Positions 24,286 to 33,329 of a stretch of 64,000 nt of DNA are shown piece by piece. The position numbers were made by a program, and so were the translations under genes. The notes under the pieces are model-generated. The model made no database searches. It was not told where the DNA came from and worked only from the letters and a program-made list of their open reading frames with translations. Within the stretch, counting starts at the first letter, position 1. Every line of letters begins with the position of its first letter. Source of the stretch: Paenibacillus sp. Soil522 (GTDB lineage: Bacteria; Bacillota; Bacilli; Paenibacillales; Paenibacillaceae); contig NZ_LMRV01000099.1 in assembly GCF_001428245.1 (NCBI RefSeq), forward strand, positions 154,330-218,329, in the 5' to 3' direction.

Positions 24286-24393
24286 GTACATTTTTGCTCA
24301 AACATATCGTTGGGGGGATACTATGTTTAATATAACTGCGCTACACCCGCTGACAAACGACTTAGTAAATTGCATGAGTGGATGTGAACATAA

Positions 24394-26544
24394 ATGAGTA
24401 AGGAAAAACTTGTAGTCATTGGTAATGGCATGGCAGGCATCAAATGTGTCGATGAAATTATAAAGCTTGCACCGGAAAAATTTCAAATAACAGTAATTGG
24501 CAATGAGCCGCATCCGAATTATAACCGAATATTGTTGTCAAAAGTATTGCAAGGTGATTCCGACATTGAAAGTATCGTGATCAATGATTGGGCTTGGTAT
24601 GATGAAAGGGGAATCCACCTCTTTACGGGTGAGACTGTCACTCAAATTCATTCGGAAGCACAATATGTTACGACCTTATCCGGTATTCGTATCGATTTTG
24701 ATTACCTTATTATAGCAACCGGCTCCTCAGCCTTCATTCCGCCCATAGCTGGCGTTCATAAGTCTGGTGTCATCTCATTCCGGAACATCGAGGATTGCCA
24801 GACGATGATAAAGTATGCAAAAAAATATAAAAAAGCTGCCGTCATCGGTGGAGGCTTGTTAGGTCTTGAAGCCGCAAGAGGCTTGTTGAATCTCGGCATG
24901 GAGACGGATGTGATCCACAATGCGCCTTACCTGATGAACCGCCAGCTTGATCGCAAGGCTGCAGAAATGCTTCGTAAGGAATTAGAAGAGCAGGGCATGC
25001 GGTTTTGGCTAAGCAAAGAAACGGAAAGCATTACCGGTTTGAATCGTGCCAAAGGTATTCGCTTCACGAACGGAAGCTCATTGGAAGCTGATTTGATCGT
25101 CATTTCTGTAGGAATTCGTCCTAACATCGAGCTCGCCAAAAAAAGCGGCATCGAAACGAATAGAGCGATCGTCGTCGACGATTATATGCGTACGAGCATG
25201 CCTAACGTTTATGCGGTTGGCGAATGCGCAGAGCATCGTGGAGTCGCTTACGGTCTGGTCGCGCCGCTATATGAGCAAGGTAAGGTGCTTGCCAGCATTA
25301 TTTGTGGAGAAGAATCAGAGCCCTACAAGGGTTCTGTCCCTTATGCACAGCTTAAGGTATCTGGAGTAGAGGTCTTCTCGGTAGGCAATATTAATAAAGA
25401 AGAAGCAGATACAGCGATTCAGCTGTATGACGGTATTCGCGGCACTTACAAAAAAGTGACGATGATAGACGGAAAGGTTCGCGGCGCTATTTTGTTCGGC
25501 GATACGGCAGAAGGAACCTCTTTGCTTGGCTTAGTGAAAAGAGGGGCATCCATTTCAGAGCTAACCGCTCCTTCGAGCGCAGCAGACAGCGGCGGACTGG
25601 ATGAGGCAGCCGCAAATATGCCAGACCGTGAGACGGTCTGTGCCTGCAACGCAGTCAATAAATCGGCTATCATGTGCGCTGTTATTGAAGATGGTCTGCA
25701 AACGACGGAGCAGGTTCGCGACTGTACGAAGGCATCAAGCTCCTGCGGCGGCTGTCGTCCTATGGTTGCGGCAGTTGTGCAATATGCGCTTCGGCATGGT
25801 AAAGAAGCTCTTGCAGCAACGGCTCCCCCAGTCTGCGGCTGCACGGATGTCAGTCATGAAATGCTTAAGGCTTCCATTGCTGCCCATTCATATTCTAATA
25901 TGAATGAGGTTAAGACCGCTTTAGGCTGGAAAAGCATATCCGGATGTTCAATCTGTACATCTGCCATCGACTATTATTCGGCGCTATATCATTCAGAAGC
26001 TGCCAAACAAAACTACTCGAACAGTACAGATGAAAGCTGCAACGACCTCTCGGTTGGCGTTCATCCGGACAAGGAAGCGCGCATCGATGCTAAATTTGAT
26101 TCGCGGTTGCTAGGGCGGGAGCTTCAAAGCTATTATGACGGCTTGCCTTTTCCTTCACCAGTGAGAGCAGCCGTTACGTCCAGCCTTCGAAATCCGGCTG
26201 GGGTGCTTGTACATGACATTGGCATAACCGGAGCACCCGCCGGCTGGGAAATCTATGCGGGAGGACATTCTGAGCTTCCGGTTAAGCAAGGTCAGCTAGT
26301 CGGAATAGCTGAGTCCGATAATGACGCCGTGATGCTTTCCGTATCTTGCCTTCAGCTCTACCGGGAAAGAGCGGACTATGGCGAACCGCTCTGGAAGTGG
26401 ATCGAGAGAGAAGGAATCGTAGAGATCAGAGAGATGTTATTTGACGGGGATTACCGTATGGACCTTGTCGATCGAGCAGAAGCATCAGCCATAACGAAAA
26501 AAAATGAGGAAAGGCTCGGTGAAAGCATATGCGGCAATTGTTAA
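24394..26544 (+). CDS. nasB: Assimilatory nitrate reductase electron-transfer subunit
   Basis: The 716-residue protein passes electrons from NAD(P)H to the catalytic subunit. N-terminal FAD/NAD reductase domains (GNGMAGIKC at residues 9-17; IGGGLLGLEAARGL; VYAVGECAEH) are followed by two BFD-like [2Fe-2S] modules, CAC...CGGC (about 413-451) and CGC...CSIC (about 480-519). The last 150 residues resemble the C-terminal half of nitrite reductase NirB (DIGITGAPAGWEIYAGG, LQLYRERADY). The siroheme/4Fe-4S cysteine motif SGCPRNC is missing there, reading TSSLRNP, so that half cannot hold siroheme. The stop overlaps nasC by 16 nt. No good Shine-Dalgarno lies close to the ATG. Confidence 0.88.
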   Translation: MSKEKLVVIGNGMAGIKCVDEIIKLAPEKFQITVIGNEPHPNYNRILLSKVLQGDSDIESIVINDWAWYDERGIHLFTGETVTQIHSEAQYVTTLSGIRIDFDYLIIATGSSAFIPPIAGVHKSGVISFRNIEDCQTMIKYAKKYKKAAVIGGGLLGLEAARGLLNLGMETDVIHNAPYLMNRQLDRKAAEMLRKELEEQGMRFWLSKETESITGLNRAKGIRFTNGSSLEADLIVISVGIRPNIELAKKSGIETNRAIVVDDYMRTSMPNVYAVGECAEHRGVAYGLVAPLYEQGKVLASIICGEESEPYKGSVPYAQLKVSGVEVFSVGNINKEEADTAIQLYDGIRGTYKKVTMIDGKVRGAILFGDTAEGTSLLGLVKRGASISELTAPSSAADSGGLDEAAANMPDRETVCACNAVNKSAIMCAVIEDGLQTTEQVRDCTKASSSCGGCRPMVAAVVQYALRHGKEALAATAPPVCGCTDVSHEMLKASIAAHSYSNMNEVKTALGWKSISGCSICTSAIDYYSALYHSEAAKQNYSNSTDESCNDLSVGVHPDKEARIDAKFDSRLLGRELQSYYDGLPFPSPVRAAVTSSLRNPAGVLVHDIGITGAPAGWEIYAGGHSELPVKQGQLVGIAESDNDAVMLSVSCLQLYRERADYGEPLWKWIEREGIVEIREMLFDGDYRMDLVDRAEASAITKKNEERLGESICGNC

Positions 26545-28691
26545 GTGCTCCGATAAGTACGGAATCGAGCTTTGTCACGGAAACGCAATGTCCGTTTTGC
26601 AGCGTACAGTGTAAAATGCGCATAACGAAAGAGCTGCCGATACCTGGCTCACGCCGGTATTCATATGCGGTTGAAGGCATACCGAACGCCGCTTCGGAAG
26701 GACGCTTATGCGTGAAAGGCATGAATTCCTATCAGCATGCGACAAGCACGGACCGCTTGCTTCAGCCTCTAGTAAGGAAGGATGGCCAGCTTGTTCCGGC
26801 AACTTGGGAGGAAGCTTTAAATACGATTCATAACAAATTCCAAGCTATCAGCAAGGAGCACGGCCCCGATTCGCTAGGCGTATATGGCGGGGGATCACTG
26901 ACAAACGAGTCTGCCTATTTACTGGGTAAGTTCGCAAGGGTAGCGCTGGGAACCAAATATATAGACTATAACGGCAGGTTTTGCATGTCGGCTGCCGCTT
27001 CTGCCGGCAATAAAACATTCGGCATCGATCGTGGACTAACTTGTCGATTAGCGGATATCCCGCTTGCACGCTGCATCATTTTGGCCGGAACGAACATAGC
27101 CGAATGCCAGCCGACTTTGATGCCTTATTTCACGAAAGCTAAGGAAAATGGAGCCATTATCATCGTCATTGATCCAAGGGTTACAGCAACCGCTGCAATT
27201 GCAGACATTCATTTGCAGATCAAGACCGGTACAGATGCCGCGCTTGCAAACGGCATGCTTAAAGTGCTGCTGGAAGAAAAGCTGATGGATGAAGCGTTCA
27301 TCGCCAAAAGAACGAACGGGTTTGCGGAGTTGAAGGAGCATCTGTCTTCCATCCAACTTAATGAAGTGGCCGAGTTAACGGGCTTGAATGAGGAAACGAT
27401 CCATAAGGCGGCGATTGCTTACGGGCAAGCGGAAACAGGCATTATTTTCACGGCAAGAGGTGTAGAGCAGCAGACAGACGGGCATGTGGCGGTGCGGAAC
27501 TTCCTGAACATGGTCATCGCTACAGGGAAAATCGGCAAGCCTGGCTGCGGCTACGGCGCCGTTACCGGTCAAGGCAATGGGCAGGGCGGCAGAGAACACG
27601 GACAGAAAAGCGATCAATTGCCAGGCTACCGGAACATTGAAGATGAGCAGGACCGCGCTTATGTCGCTGGCGTATGGGGAATTGATCCGGCAGAACTCCC
27701 GCGTAAGGGCGTATCAGCATATGAAATGATGGAGCTTGTTCACCAGCGGGTCATTCGGTCTTTGTTCGTAATGGGCTCGAATCCTGTCGTATCTAATCCG
27801 AATGCTGATTTGGTCGAGGAAGGACTATCCGGGTTAGACTTCTTAGTTGTAGCGGATATGTTCATGTCCGAGACGGCGCGGATGGCCGATGTCGTATTGC
27901 CCGTCACGTCATATCTAGAGAATGATGGAACTTTAACCAATCTTGAGGGCCGCGTGCTCTTGAGAGAATCTACTATTTCTTCCCCTGGCGAGACGAGGCA
28001 TGACTGGAAGATTTTATGCCAAATTGCCGAAGGGCTCGGAAAACATGAATATTTCCCATTTCATACAGCTGAGCAAATATTCGATGAGCTCAGAATCGCA
28101 AGCCGCGGCGGTCTGGCTGACTATTACGGCATCACCTATGATAAGCTGCGGCGGACTGGCGGTGTCTATTGGCCTTGTACGTCAATCGAGGAGACCGGCA
28201 ACCAGGGGATCATGTTCGAGCATGCCTTTGCCCATTCGGACGGAAAAGCGATTTTTATGCCTGTATCCAGCAGGCAGCCTCAGGAGACGCCAAACGAGGA
28301 GTTCCCGCTCACGATGACTAATGGAAGACTGCTGTCTCATTATTTGACAGGAGTCCAAACACGCAGAAGTCCTTCACTAGCCGCGCGAAATGTAGACAAT
28401 TACATTGAAATCCATCCGAAAACAGCAAAGAAGTATCGGATAGAGGATGGCGAATGGGTGGAGGTCACCTCTCGCAGAGGCAGCTTCAGCGTTAGAAGCC
28501 GTTTCACGGATAAAATTAGAGAGGATACGTTATTCGTTCCGATGCATTGGGGCGGGGTGCAAAACGTGAACAAGGCGACTAGTCCTGAGCTTGATCCTAA
28601 TTGTAAAATGCCAGGCTTTAAAACCTCGACCGTTACCATAAGCCCTCTGCGTTTGCAGCATCCAAGCAAGTCGCAAGCGCAGCATGTATAG
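26529..28691 (+). CDS. nasC: Assimilatory nitrate reductase catalytic subunit
   Basis: This 720-residue molybdopterin enzyme reduces nitrate to nitrite in the cytoplasm. An N-terminal 4Fe-4S motif (CPFCSVQC at residues 23-30 and GRLCVKG near 60) leads into the molybdopterin domains (YNGRFCMSAAASAGNKTFG, GTNIAECQPTLMPYF, GKPGCGYGAVTGQGNGQGGREHGQK) and the C-terminal dinucleotide-binding domain (LTMTNGRLLSHYLTGVQTRR, HWGG). These are typical of NasC/NarB-type assimilatory reductases. It overlaps nasB by 16 nt in another frame, so the two are translationally coupled. Nitrite reductase and nitrate transporter genes are not in the window. Confidence 0.93.
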   Translation: MRQLLSAPISTESSFVTETQCPFCSVQCKMRITKELPIPGSRRYSYAVEGIPNAASEGRLCVKGMNSYQHATSTDRLLQPLVRKDGQLVPATWEEALNTIHNKFQAISKEHGPDSLGVYGGGSLTNESAYLLGKFARVALGTKYIDYNGRFCMSAAASAGNKTFGIDRGLTCRLADIPLARCIILAGTNIAECQPTLMPYFTKAKENGAIIIVIDPRVTATAAIADIHLQIKTGTDAALANGMLKVLLEEKLMDEAFIAKRTNGFAELKEHLSSIQLNEVAELTGLNEETIHKAAIAYGQAETGIIFTARGVEQQTDGHVAVRNFLNMVIATGKIGKPGCGYGAVTGQGNGQGGREHGQKSDQLPGYRNIEDEQDRAYVAGVWGIDPAELPRKGVSAYEMMELVHQRVIRSLFVMGSNPVVSNPNADLVEEGLSGLDFLVVADMFMSETARMADVVLPVTSYLENDGTLTNLEGRVLLRESTISSPGETRHDWKILCQIAEGLGKHEYFPFHTAEQIFDELRIASRGGLADYYGITYDKLRRTGGVYWPCTSIEETGNQGIMFEHAFAHSDGKAIFMPVSSRQPQETPNEEFPLTMTNGRLLSHYLTGVQTRRSPSLAARNVDNYIEIHPKTAKKYRIEDGEWVEVTSRRGSFSVRSRFTDKIREDTLFVPMHWGGVQNVNKATSPELDPNCKMPGFKTSTVTISPLRLQHPSKSQAQHV

Positions 28692-28722
28692 TCCTTTCAA
28701 TTCATAAGTGAATCCAAATTTT

Positions 28723-28766
28723 AGGACCGTTCTGAGCTGCCCATATGGAGCCGAACGGTCCTTTGC
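28723..28766 (+). terminator. Rho-independent terminator of nasBC
   Basis: AGGACCGTTC/GAACGGTCCT stem with a loop of about 20 nt and a short T run. Confidence 0.8.
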
Positions 28767-28881
28767 TGTGACAAGCTTGACACAACGGCTGCGAGTGGTT
28801 TAAAACCATATACAGAGGTATACCGACTAAAAGCTATTTTTATAAGAAGCAATACGAGAATGAGCAGTGGAGATGAGCTAG

Positions 28882-29790
28882 TTGACGACTTTATATCAGC
28901 TCAATACGATTTTTATCAGCATGGTGATGGAAGCTATTCCTTTTGTGTTGGTTGGTGTCCTTATTTCCGGATTGATTCAAACCTTCGTCAAGGAGAGATG
29001 GATCGCGCGCATCATGCCGCAAAATCGTTATTTAGCCACGATGTTCGGCTGCGGGATCGGCATTTTTTTTCCTTCCTGCGAATGCGGGATCGTTCCGATA
29101 ACGAGAAAATTAATAAACAAAGGCATGCCGCTGCACGCCGGTATTGCCTTTATGCTAACCGGCCCGATTATAAATCCGATCGTGTTGTTCTCTACTTATA
29201 TCGCCTTCGGGAATGATTGGCAAATGGTCGGCATTCGCGCAGGGCTTTCGATTGCGGTCGCTTTCTCGGTTTCGATCATCCTTTCATTTTTGATTAAGGA
29301 GCTGCCTTTCCGTATTCAAGATGGGCAAACTGCTGCGGCAATTGCGCATGGATCGGAACATCTCGCTGCCCGTCTTCCGCTTAACAAGAGACTTTATGAG
29401 GTTGTCGCGCACGCGGTCGATGAATTTTTTTCCGTCGGAAAATATTTAGTGCTCGGAGCCTTTATCGCCGCATGCATGCAGACATTCGTACCGACCTCGT
29501 ACTTGCTGCATCTTGGCAGCAATCCGGTGACATCATCGCTCGTTATGATTGCCTTGGCCTTTATTATTTCGCTTTGCTCGGAAGCGGATGCCTTCATTGC
29601 AGCTTCCTTCAGAAGCACATTCACGGTCGGCTCATTATCTGCATTTTTAGTTTTTGGACCGATGATTGATATCAAAAACACGCTTATGCTGCTCGGAACA
29701 TACCATAGAAAATTTGTTTTCACTTTGATAGCTTTGGTAGCGATCTTTACCTTAACCGGATCGTTAATCGTAGGGAGGTTATTCGGATGA
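28882..29790 (+). CDS. DUF318/YcgR-type permease
   Basis: The 302-residue membrane protein has about eight helices in two halves, each with the family's conserved polar motif (FPSCECGIVPITRKLINKGMPLHAGIAFMLTGPIINPIV; CSEADAFIAASF). It belongs to the ArsP/YcgR permease group; related members export organoarsenicals or are linked to metal handling. The start is TTG 28882 with GGAG 9 nt upstream. It overlaps the next gene by ATGA and always appears with TIGR03943-type partners in B. subtilis (ycgRQ). Confidence 0.82.
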   Translation: MTTLYQLNTIFISMVMEAIPFVLVGVLISGLIQTFVKERWIARIMPQNRYLATMFGCGIGIFFPSCECGIVPITRKLINKGMPLHAGIAFMLTGPIINPIVLFSTYIAFGNDWQMVGIRAGLSIAVAFSVSIILSFLIKELPFRIQDGQTAAAIAHGSEHLAARLPLNKRLYEVVAHAVDEFFSVGKYLVLGAFIAACMQTFVPTSYLLHLGSNPVTSSLVMIALAFIISLCSEADAFIAASFRSTFTVGSLSAFLVFGPMIDIKNTLMLLGTYHRKFVFTLIALVAIFTLTGSLIVGRLFG

Positions 29791-30776
29791 TTCGATTTTT
29801 CATATTGTTCGGATTTTCTTTCATGTTTTTCATGCTGCATTATACCGGTGATATTAATAAATATATCAACATGAAATATGCCTACTTATCGATTAGCGCT
29901 GTCGTCATTTTGGGGCTGTTAAGCATCTTTGAATTCGTACGCGTCTCGCGTCTGCAGATTGCTGAGGAGAAGAAGCAGGCGGCTGCCGCCGGTTCGAATG
30001 AGGATGATGAGGCATCCCGGCACGGCGAGCAAACGAGTCATGAGCATCGCACGCATAAAGGTCATGTACATGATCACCACGCACATGACGATCACACACA
30101 TCTTCATGCGCACGCGCATGAGCATCATCACGACCATGGCCATTCACACGGCAACGATACTAAGCTTAAGCGATTTTTCAGCTACCTTATCTTATTTGTG
30201 CCAATTATAACGGGGCTTTTCCTGCCGGCGCATGCGCTAGACTCAAGCTTCGTGAAGGCAAAGGGTTTTTCCTTTCCGAGCTTTGAAGAAAATATAGAAA
30301 AAAATCCCGGCGCCCATCAGTTTTTGAAGCCTGATTCAAGCGTATTTTATCGTAAGGAAGATTACACGCAAGTAAAAAATAAAGAGCTTGCACAATTCAT
30401 TAACCGCCAAGCAATCACTCTTACCGATGCGGATTATTTAAAAGGCATGGAGGTCATTTACAATTCGCCGGACGCCTTTATGGGCAAGACAATCGGCTTC
30501 GACGGCTTCGCCTACAAAGGGCAGCAGGTGGACGGTAATCATTATTTCGTCTTCCGCTTCGGCTTCATTCATTGTGTTGCGGATTCCGGTGTTTTTGGGA
30601 TGCTGGTCGAATTTCCGAAAAATACGCAAATCAAGGATGATGATTGGGTGCATGTATCGGGTAAGCTGACCTGGGAGCTGTATCAGCCGTTTAAACAAAC
30701 GATTCCTGTCTTAAAGGTAAACGATTGGAAGCCTATAGAGGCGCCTAAAGACCCTTATGTTTATCGCACAACTTAA
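29787..30776 (+). CDS. TIGR03943/YcgQ-like protein with His-rich metal-binding loop
   Basis: A 329-residue protein: two N-terminal membrane helices (about 1-20 and 30-50), then a histidine-rich segment (residues about 80-126 with more than 20 His, many as HDH/HAH repeats), a third hydrophobic segment, and an extracytoplasmic C-terminal domain typical of YcgQ (GKTIGFDGFAYKG, HYFVFRFGFIHCVADSGVFG). The His cluster suggests binding of zinc or another divalent metal. It is coupled to the permease through ATGA overlap, so the pair probably forms one complex. Whether it is Zur-regulated is not visible: no Zur-type palindrome was seen upstream of the pair. Confidence 0.82.
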   Translation: MIRFFILFGFSFMFFMLHYTGDINKYINMKYAYLSISAVVILGLLSIFEFVRVSRLQIAEEKKQAAAAGSNEDDEASRHGEQTSHEHRTHKGHVHDHHAHDDHTHLHAHAHEHHHDHGHSHGNDTKLKRFFSYLILFVPIITGLFLPAHALDSSFVKAKGFSFPSFEENIEKNPGAHQFLKPDSSVFYRKEDYTQVKNKELAQFINRQAITLTDADYLKGMEVIYNSPDAFMGKTIGFDGFAYKGQQVDGNHYFVFRFGFIHCVADSGVFGMLVEFPKNTQIKDDDWVHVSGKLTWELYQPFKQTIPVLKVNDWKPIEAPKDPYVYRTT

Positions 30777-30788
30777 TTTAGATAGGGC

Positions 30789-30822
30789 AAGAAGTCAACC
30801 ATTACAGGTTGGCTTTTTTTGT
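30789..30822 (+). terminator. Rho-independent terminator
   Basis: AGTCAACC/GGTTGGCT (one mismatch), loop ATTACA, then T7. Confidence 0.75.
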
Positions 30823-30899
30823 TTGGCGTGTCCTTTCTAATCATAGGTGAGCCGTATATAAACTGAACCTAAGAAAGTCATTTTTAAGGAGACAGCATT

Positions 30900-30907
30900 C
30901 ATATAAT
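30900..30907 (+). promoter_or_regulatory. Possible sigma-E-type -10 element of the mmg-like operon
   Basis: CATATAAT fits the CATAnnnT core of mother-cell sigma-E promoters. The -35 side is weak (about GTCATTT 14-15 nt upstream). It is suggested only because the B. subtilis mmg operon is sigma-E dependent. Confidence 0.3.
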
Positions 30908-30977
30908 ACGATACAAGCGGATACTGCCGTGCTTTGTCCATCTAACTTGGCCTGCCATAAGAAAGGGAGGGAGGGAG

Positions 30978-32117
30978 ATGCTTTTTTCTTTATCCGAAGA
31001 GCTGGAGATGACCCGTTCGGTCATAAGAGAATTTGCGGAAAGCAAGGTTGCTCCAAATGCCGGGGAAAGAGATGAGGAAGAAACTTTTGATCGTTCGATT
31101 TTCGAAAAAATGGGGGAGCTCGGCATCACGGGAATTCCAATCGGCGAGCCTTACGGCGGTGCCGGAAGCGATTGGATGACGTTTACCGTTGTGTTAGAAG
31201 AGCTCTCACGAGTATGCGCTTCGACGGCGGCTGCACTCGCTGCACATACCGTTTATGCGGCTTGGCCGATTTACGCTTTTGGCAGCGAGGAGACAAAAGC
31301 TTCCTTTCTGAAGGAATTGGCGAGCGGTAAAAGGCTGGGAGCATGTGCACTGCCAAGTGCCATAAACGAAAAAGCCAGAATGGATGACGGCATTACCGCC
31401 CGCCTGAATGGGGAAAATTGGGAACTGAACGGTAAACATTCCTTCGTTATCCAGGCGGAGATTGCGGATTGCTGCGTCGTGTTTGCGCAAATCGGTAAAG
31501 GAAAAAGGAAGTCCGGTTTCGACGTATTTCTAGTTGAGAGCGGAACGGCTGGATTCGAAACCGGAAATAAAGTGCGAAAGCTGGGCTTGCGTTCTTTAAT
31601 GACTGAAGAAATCAGATTTAAGCAGTGTATGATTCCGAAGAAAAATAGAATTGGCCAAGAAGGACAAGGTCAAGAAATGGCTATGTCGTTAATAGAAACC
31701 AGCCATATTAGTGCAGCTGCGCAAGCTGTTGGCATCGCACAGGGAGCGCTGGAGGCGGCGGCCGCTTATGCTAAGGAGCGCAAGCAATTTGGCACTCCGA
31801 TCGGAAAGCAGCAGGGAATTTCCTTTAAGCTCGCTGATATGTCGGCCAAAATCGAGGCCGCCCGTCTGCTCGCCTATCAGGCAGCATGGCGTAAGGACGC
31901 AGGCTTAGACTGTAGCAGGGAATCTGCTATAGCCCGTAAATTCACGGCAGATACAGCTGTCGCTGTAACGATTGAAGCCGTCCAAATATTTGGCGGCTAT
32001 GGTTATATGCGGGAATATCGAATGGAGCGATATTTGCGTGATGCCAAATGCTTGGAAACCGAAATTGGAACCGGCGGTATGGAGACGGATTGCATTTACC
32101 GCATGTTGACGGAATAG
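30978..32117 (+). CDS. Acyl-CoA dehydrogenase-like protein, atypical active site
   Basis: The 379-residue protein has the acyl-CoA dehydrogenase fold with an intact middle and C-terminal helical domain (ERKQFGTPIGKQQGISFKLADMSAKIEAARLL, QIFGGYGYMREY). Two key motifs differ, however. The FAD/substrate stretch usually FALTEPxAGSD reads CALPSAINEKAR, and the catalytic YEGTxEI motif reads EIGTGGME, so the usual catalytic Glu is not in place. The partner gene (34214) has both. GGGAGGGAGGGAG precedes the ATG. As first gene of the operon it may use a different base, act on a different acyl-CoA, or be a non-catalytic partner. Confidence 0.8.
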   Translation: MLFSLSEELEMTRSVIREFAESKVAPNAGERDEEETFDRSIFEKMGELGITGIPIGEPYGGAGSDWMTFTVVLEELSRVCASTAAALAAHTVYAAWPIYAFGSEETKASFLKELASGKRLGACALPSAINEKARMDDGITARLNGENWELNGKHSFVIQAEIADCCVVFAQIGKGKRKSGFDVFLVESGTAGFETGNKVRKLGLRSLMTEEIRFKQCMIPKKNRIGQEGQGQEMAMSLIETSHISAAAQAVGIAQGALEAAAAYAKERKQFGTPIGKQQGISFKLADMSAKIEAARLLAYQAAWRKDAGLDCSRESAIARKFTADTAVAVTIEAVQIFGGYGYMREYRMERYLRDAKCLETEIGTGGMETDCIYRMLTE

Positions 32118-32140
32118 GGAGGCAGGGAGGCGATTCCATC

Positions 32141-33313
32141 ATGCGTCATACGGTTGTTGTCGGCGGGCGAAGAACGGCTTTTGGTAAATTCGGCGGCATG
32201 TTCAAGGATGTAAAGGCAGTAGAGCTGGGAGCAGCCGCGATTAAGGGAGCGATGCAGCAAACGGGAATATCAGCTAATCAAGTGGATGCAGTCATGATGG
32301 GCATGGTGCTCCAAGCGGGCTGCGGGCAAAATCCGGCGCGCCAAGCTGCGAGGCTGGCGGGTATCGATTGGAGCGTCCCATCGGAAACGATCAATAAAGT
32401 ATGCGCCTCAGGGCTGCGCGCCATAACGCTGGCGGATCAAATTATCCGCACAGGAGATGCGGATATGATTGTGGCTGGCGGAATGGAAAGCATGAGTCAT
32501 GCGCCATTCGCTATCCGGACCGCCAGATGGGGCAGCAAGCTGGGAAATACCGAGTTAACCGATATTTTAATCAACGACGGACTTCTTTGTCCATACGACG
32601 ATGTTCTGATGGCTGTTCACGGCAACCGGGTCGCTGCTGAACTTGGCATAAGCCGTACCGAGCAGGATGAGTGGGCATTAAGAAGCCATTACCGCGCGAG
32701 TTCCGTTAGCGCTAGACGTTTTTTCGAGGAGGAAATCGTATCCTGTCTGGCAACGGCAAGCGCTATGACCGATATCGACGAAGGTCCGCGCGCCGATACG
32801 AATGAGAAGAAGCTGGCGCAGCTTAAGCCCATCCACACTTCTAACGGAACGATTACTGCGGGAAATGCTCCAGGCGTAAATGATGGCGCAGCGGCATTAA
32901 TCCTGATGTCTAACGAGAAGGCGCTTCGAGACGGATGCATACCGGTTGCCAAAATAATCGGGCATTGCACGATCGGAACGGAAGCTCCCTATCTTGCTAC
33001 GGCTCCCGCCCTAGCCATCCGGAAGCTTTTGCAAAAAACGGGCGTTTCGATGAAGGATATCGATGTTTTTGAGGTGAATGAAGCATTCGCTTCCGTCGTT
33101 TTGACATGCGGCAAAATACTCGGATGGGATGCTGAGAAGGTTAATGTGAACGGAGGAGCAATTGCGCTCGGTCATCCGATTGGGGCAAGCGGAGCTAGAA
33201 TTATGCTTACCCTAATTCATGAATTGCAGCGCAGAGGCGGCGGTCTTGGAATTGCTGCCATTTGCAGCGGCGGGGCGCAAGGAGATGCGGTATTGGTTCA
33301 GGTTGATGGATGA
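32141..33313 (+). CDS. mmgA: Acetyl-CoA acetyltransferase (thiolase II type)
   Basis: The 390-residue thiolase has the active Cys in NKVCASGLRA (residue about 89), His in GGAIALGHPIGASGA and the second Cys in AAICSGGAQGDA. It condenses or cleaves acetoacetyl-CoA. The ATG 32141 has GGGAGG 10 nt upstream; the frame extends 31 codons into the preceding gene. Order with mmgB, mmgC, mmgD and mmgE homologues matches the B. subtilis mother-cell metabolic operon. The stop is 8-17 nt from the next start. Confidence 0.92.
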   Translation: MRHTVVVGGRRTAFGKFGGMFKDVKAVELGAAAIKGAMQQTGISANQVDAVMMGMVLQAGCGQNPARQAARLAGIDWSVPSETINKVCASGLRAITLADQIIRTGDADMIVAGGMESMSHAPFAIRTARWGSKLGNTELTDILINDGLLCPYDDVLMAVHGNRVAAELGISRTEQDEWALRSHYRASSVSARRFFEEEIVSCLATASAMTDIDEGPRADTNEKKLAQLKPIHTSNGTITAGNAPGVNDGAAALILMSNEKALRDGCIPVAKIIGHCTIGTEAPYLATAPALAIRKLLQKTGVSMKDIDVFEVNEAFASVVLTCGKILGWDAEKVNVNGGAIALGHPIGASGARIMLTLIHELQRRGGGLGIAAICSGGAQGDAVLVQVDG

Positions 33314-33329
33314 AGCTGGGATGGTGACC

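Larger units (their letters stand above)
23875..24393. other. Regulatory region of the nas genes
   Basis: About 520 bp without a gene. From 24100 onward it holds a GlnR/TnrA-type box, a sigma-A promoter and an antitermination leader, listed separately. Nothing definite is seen between 23880 and 24100. Confidence 0.7.
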
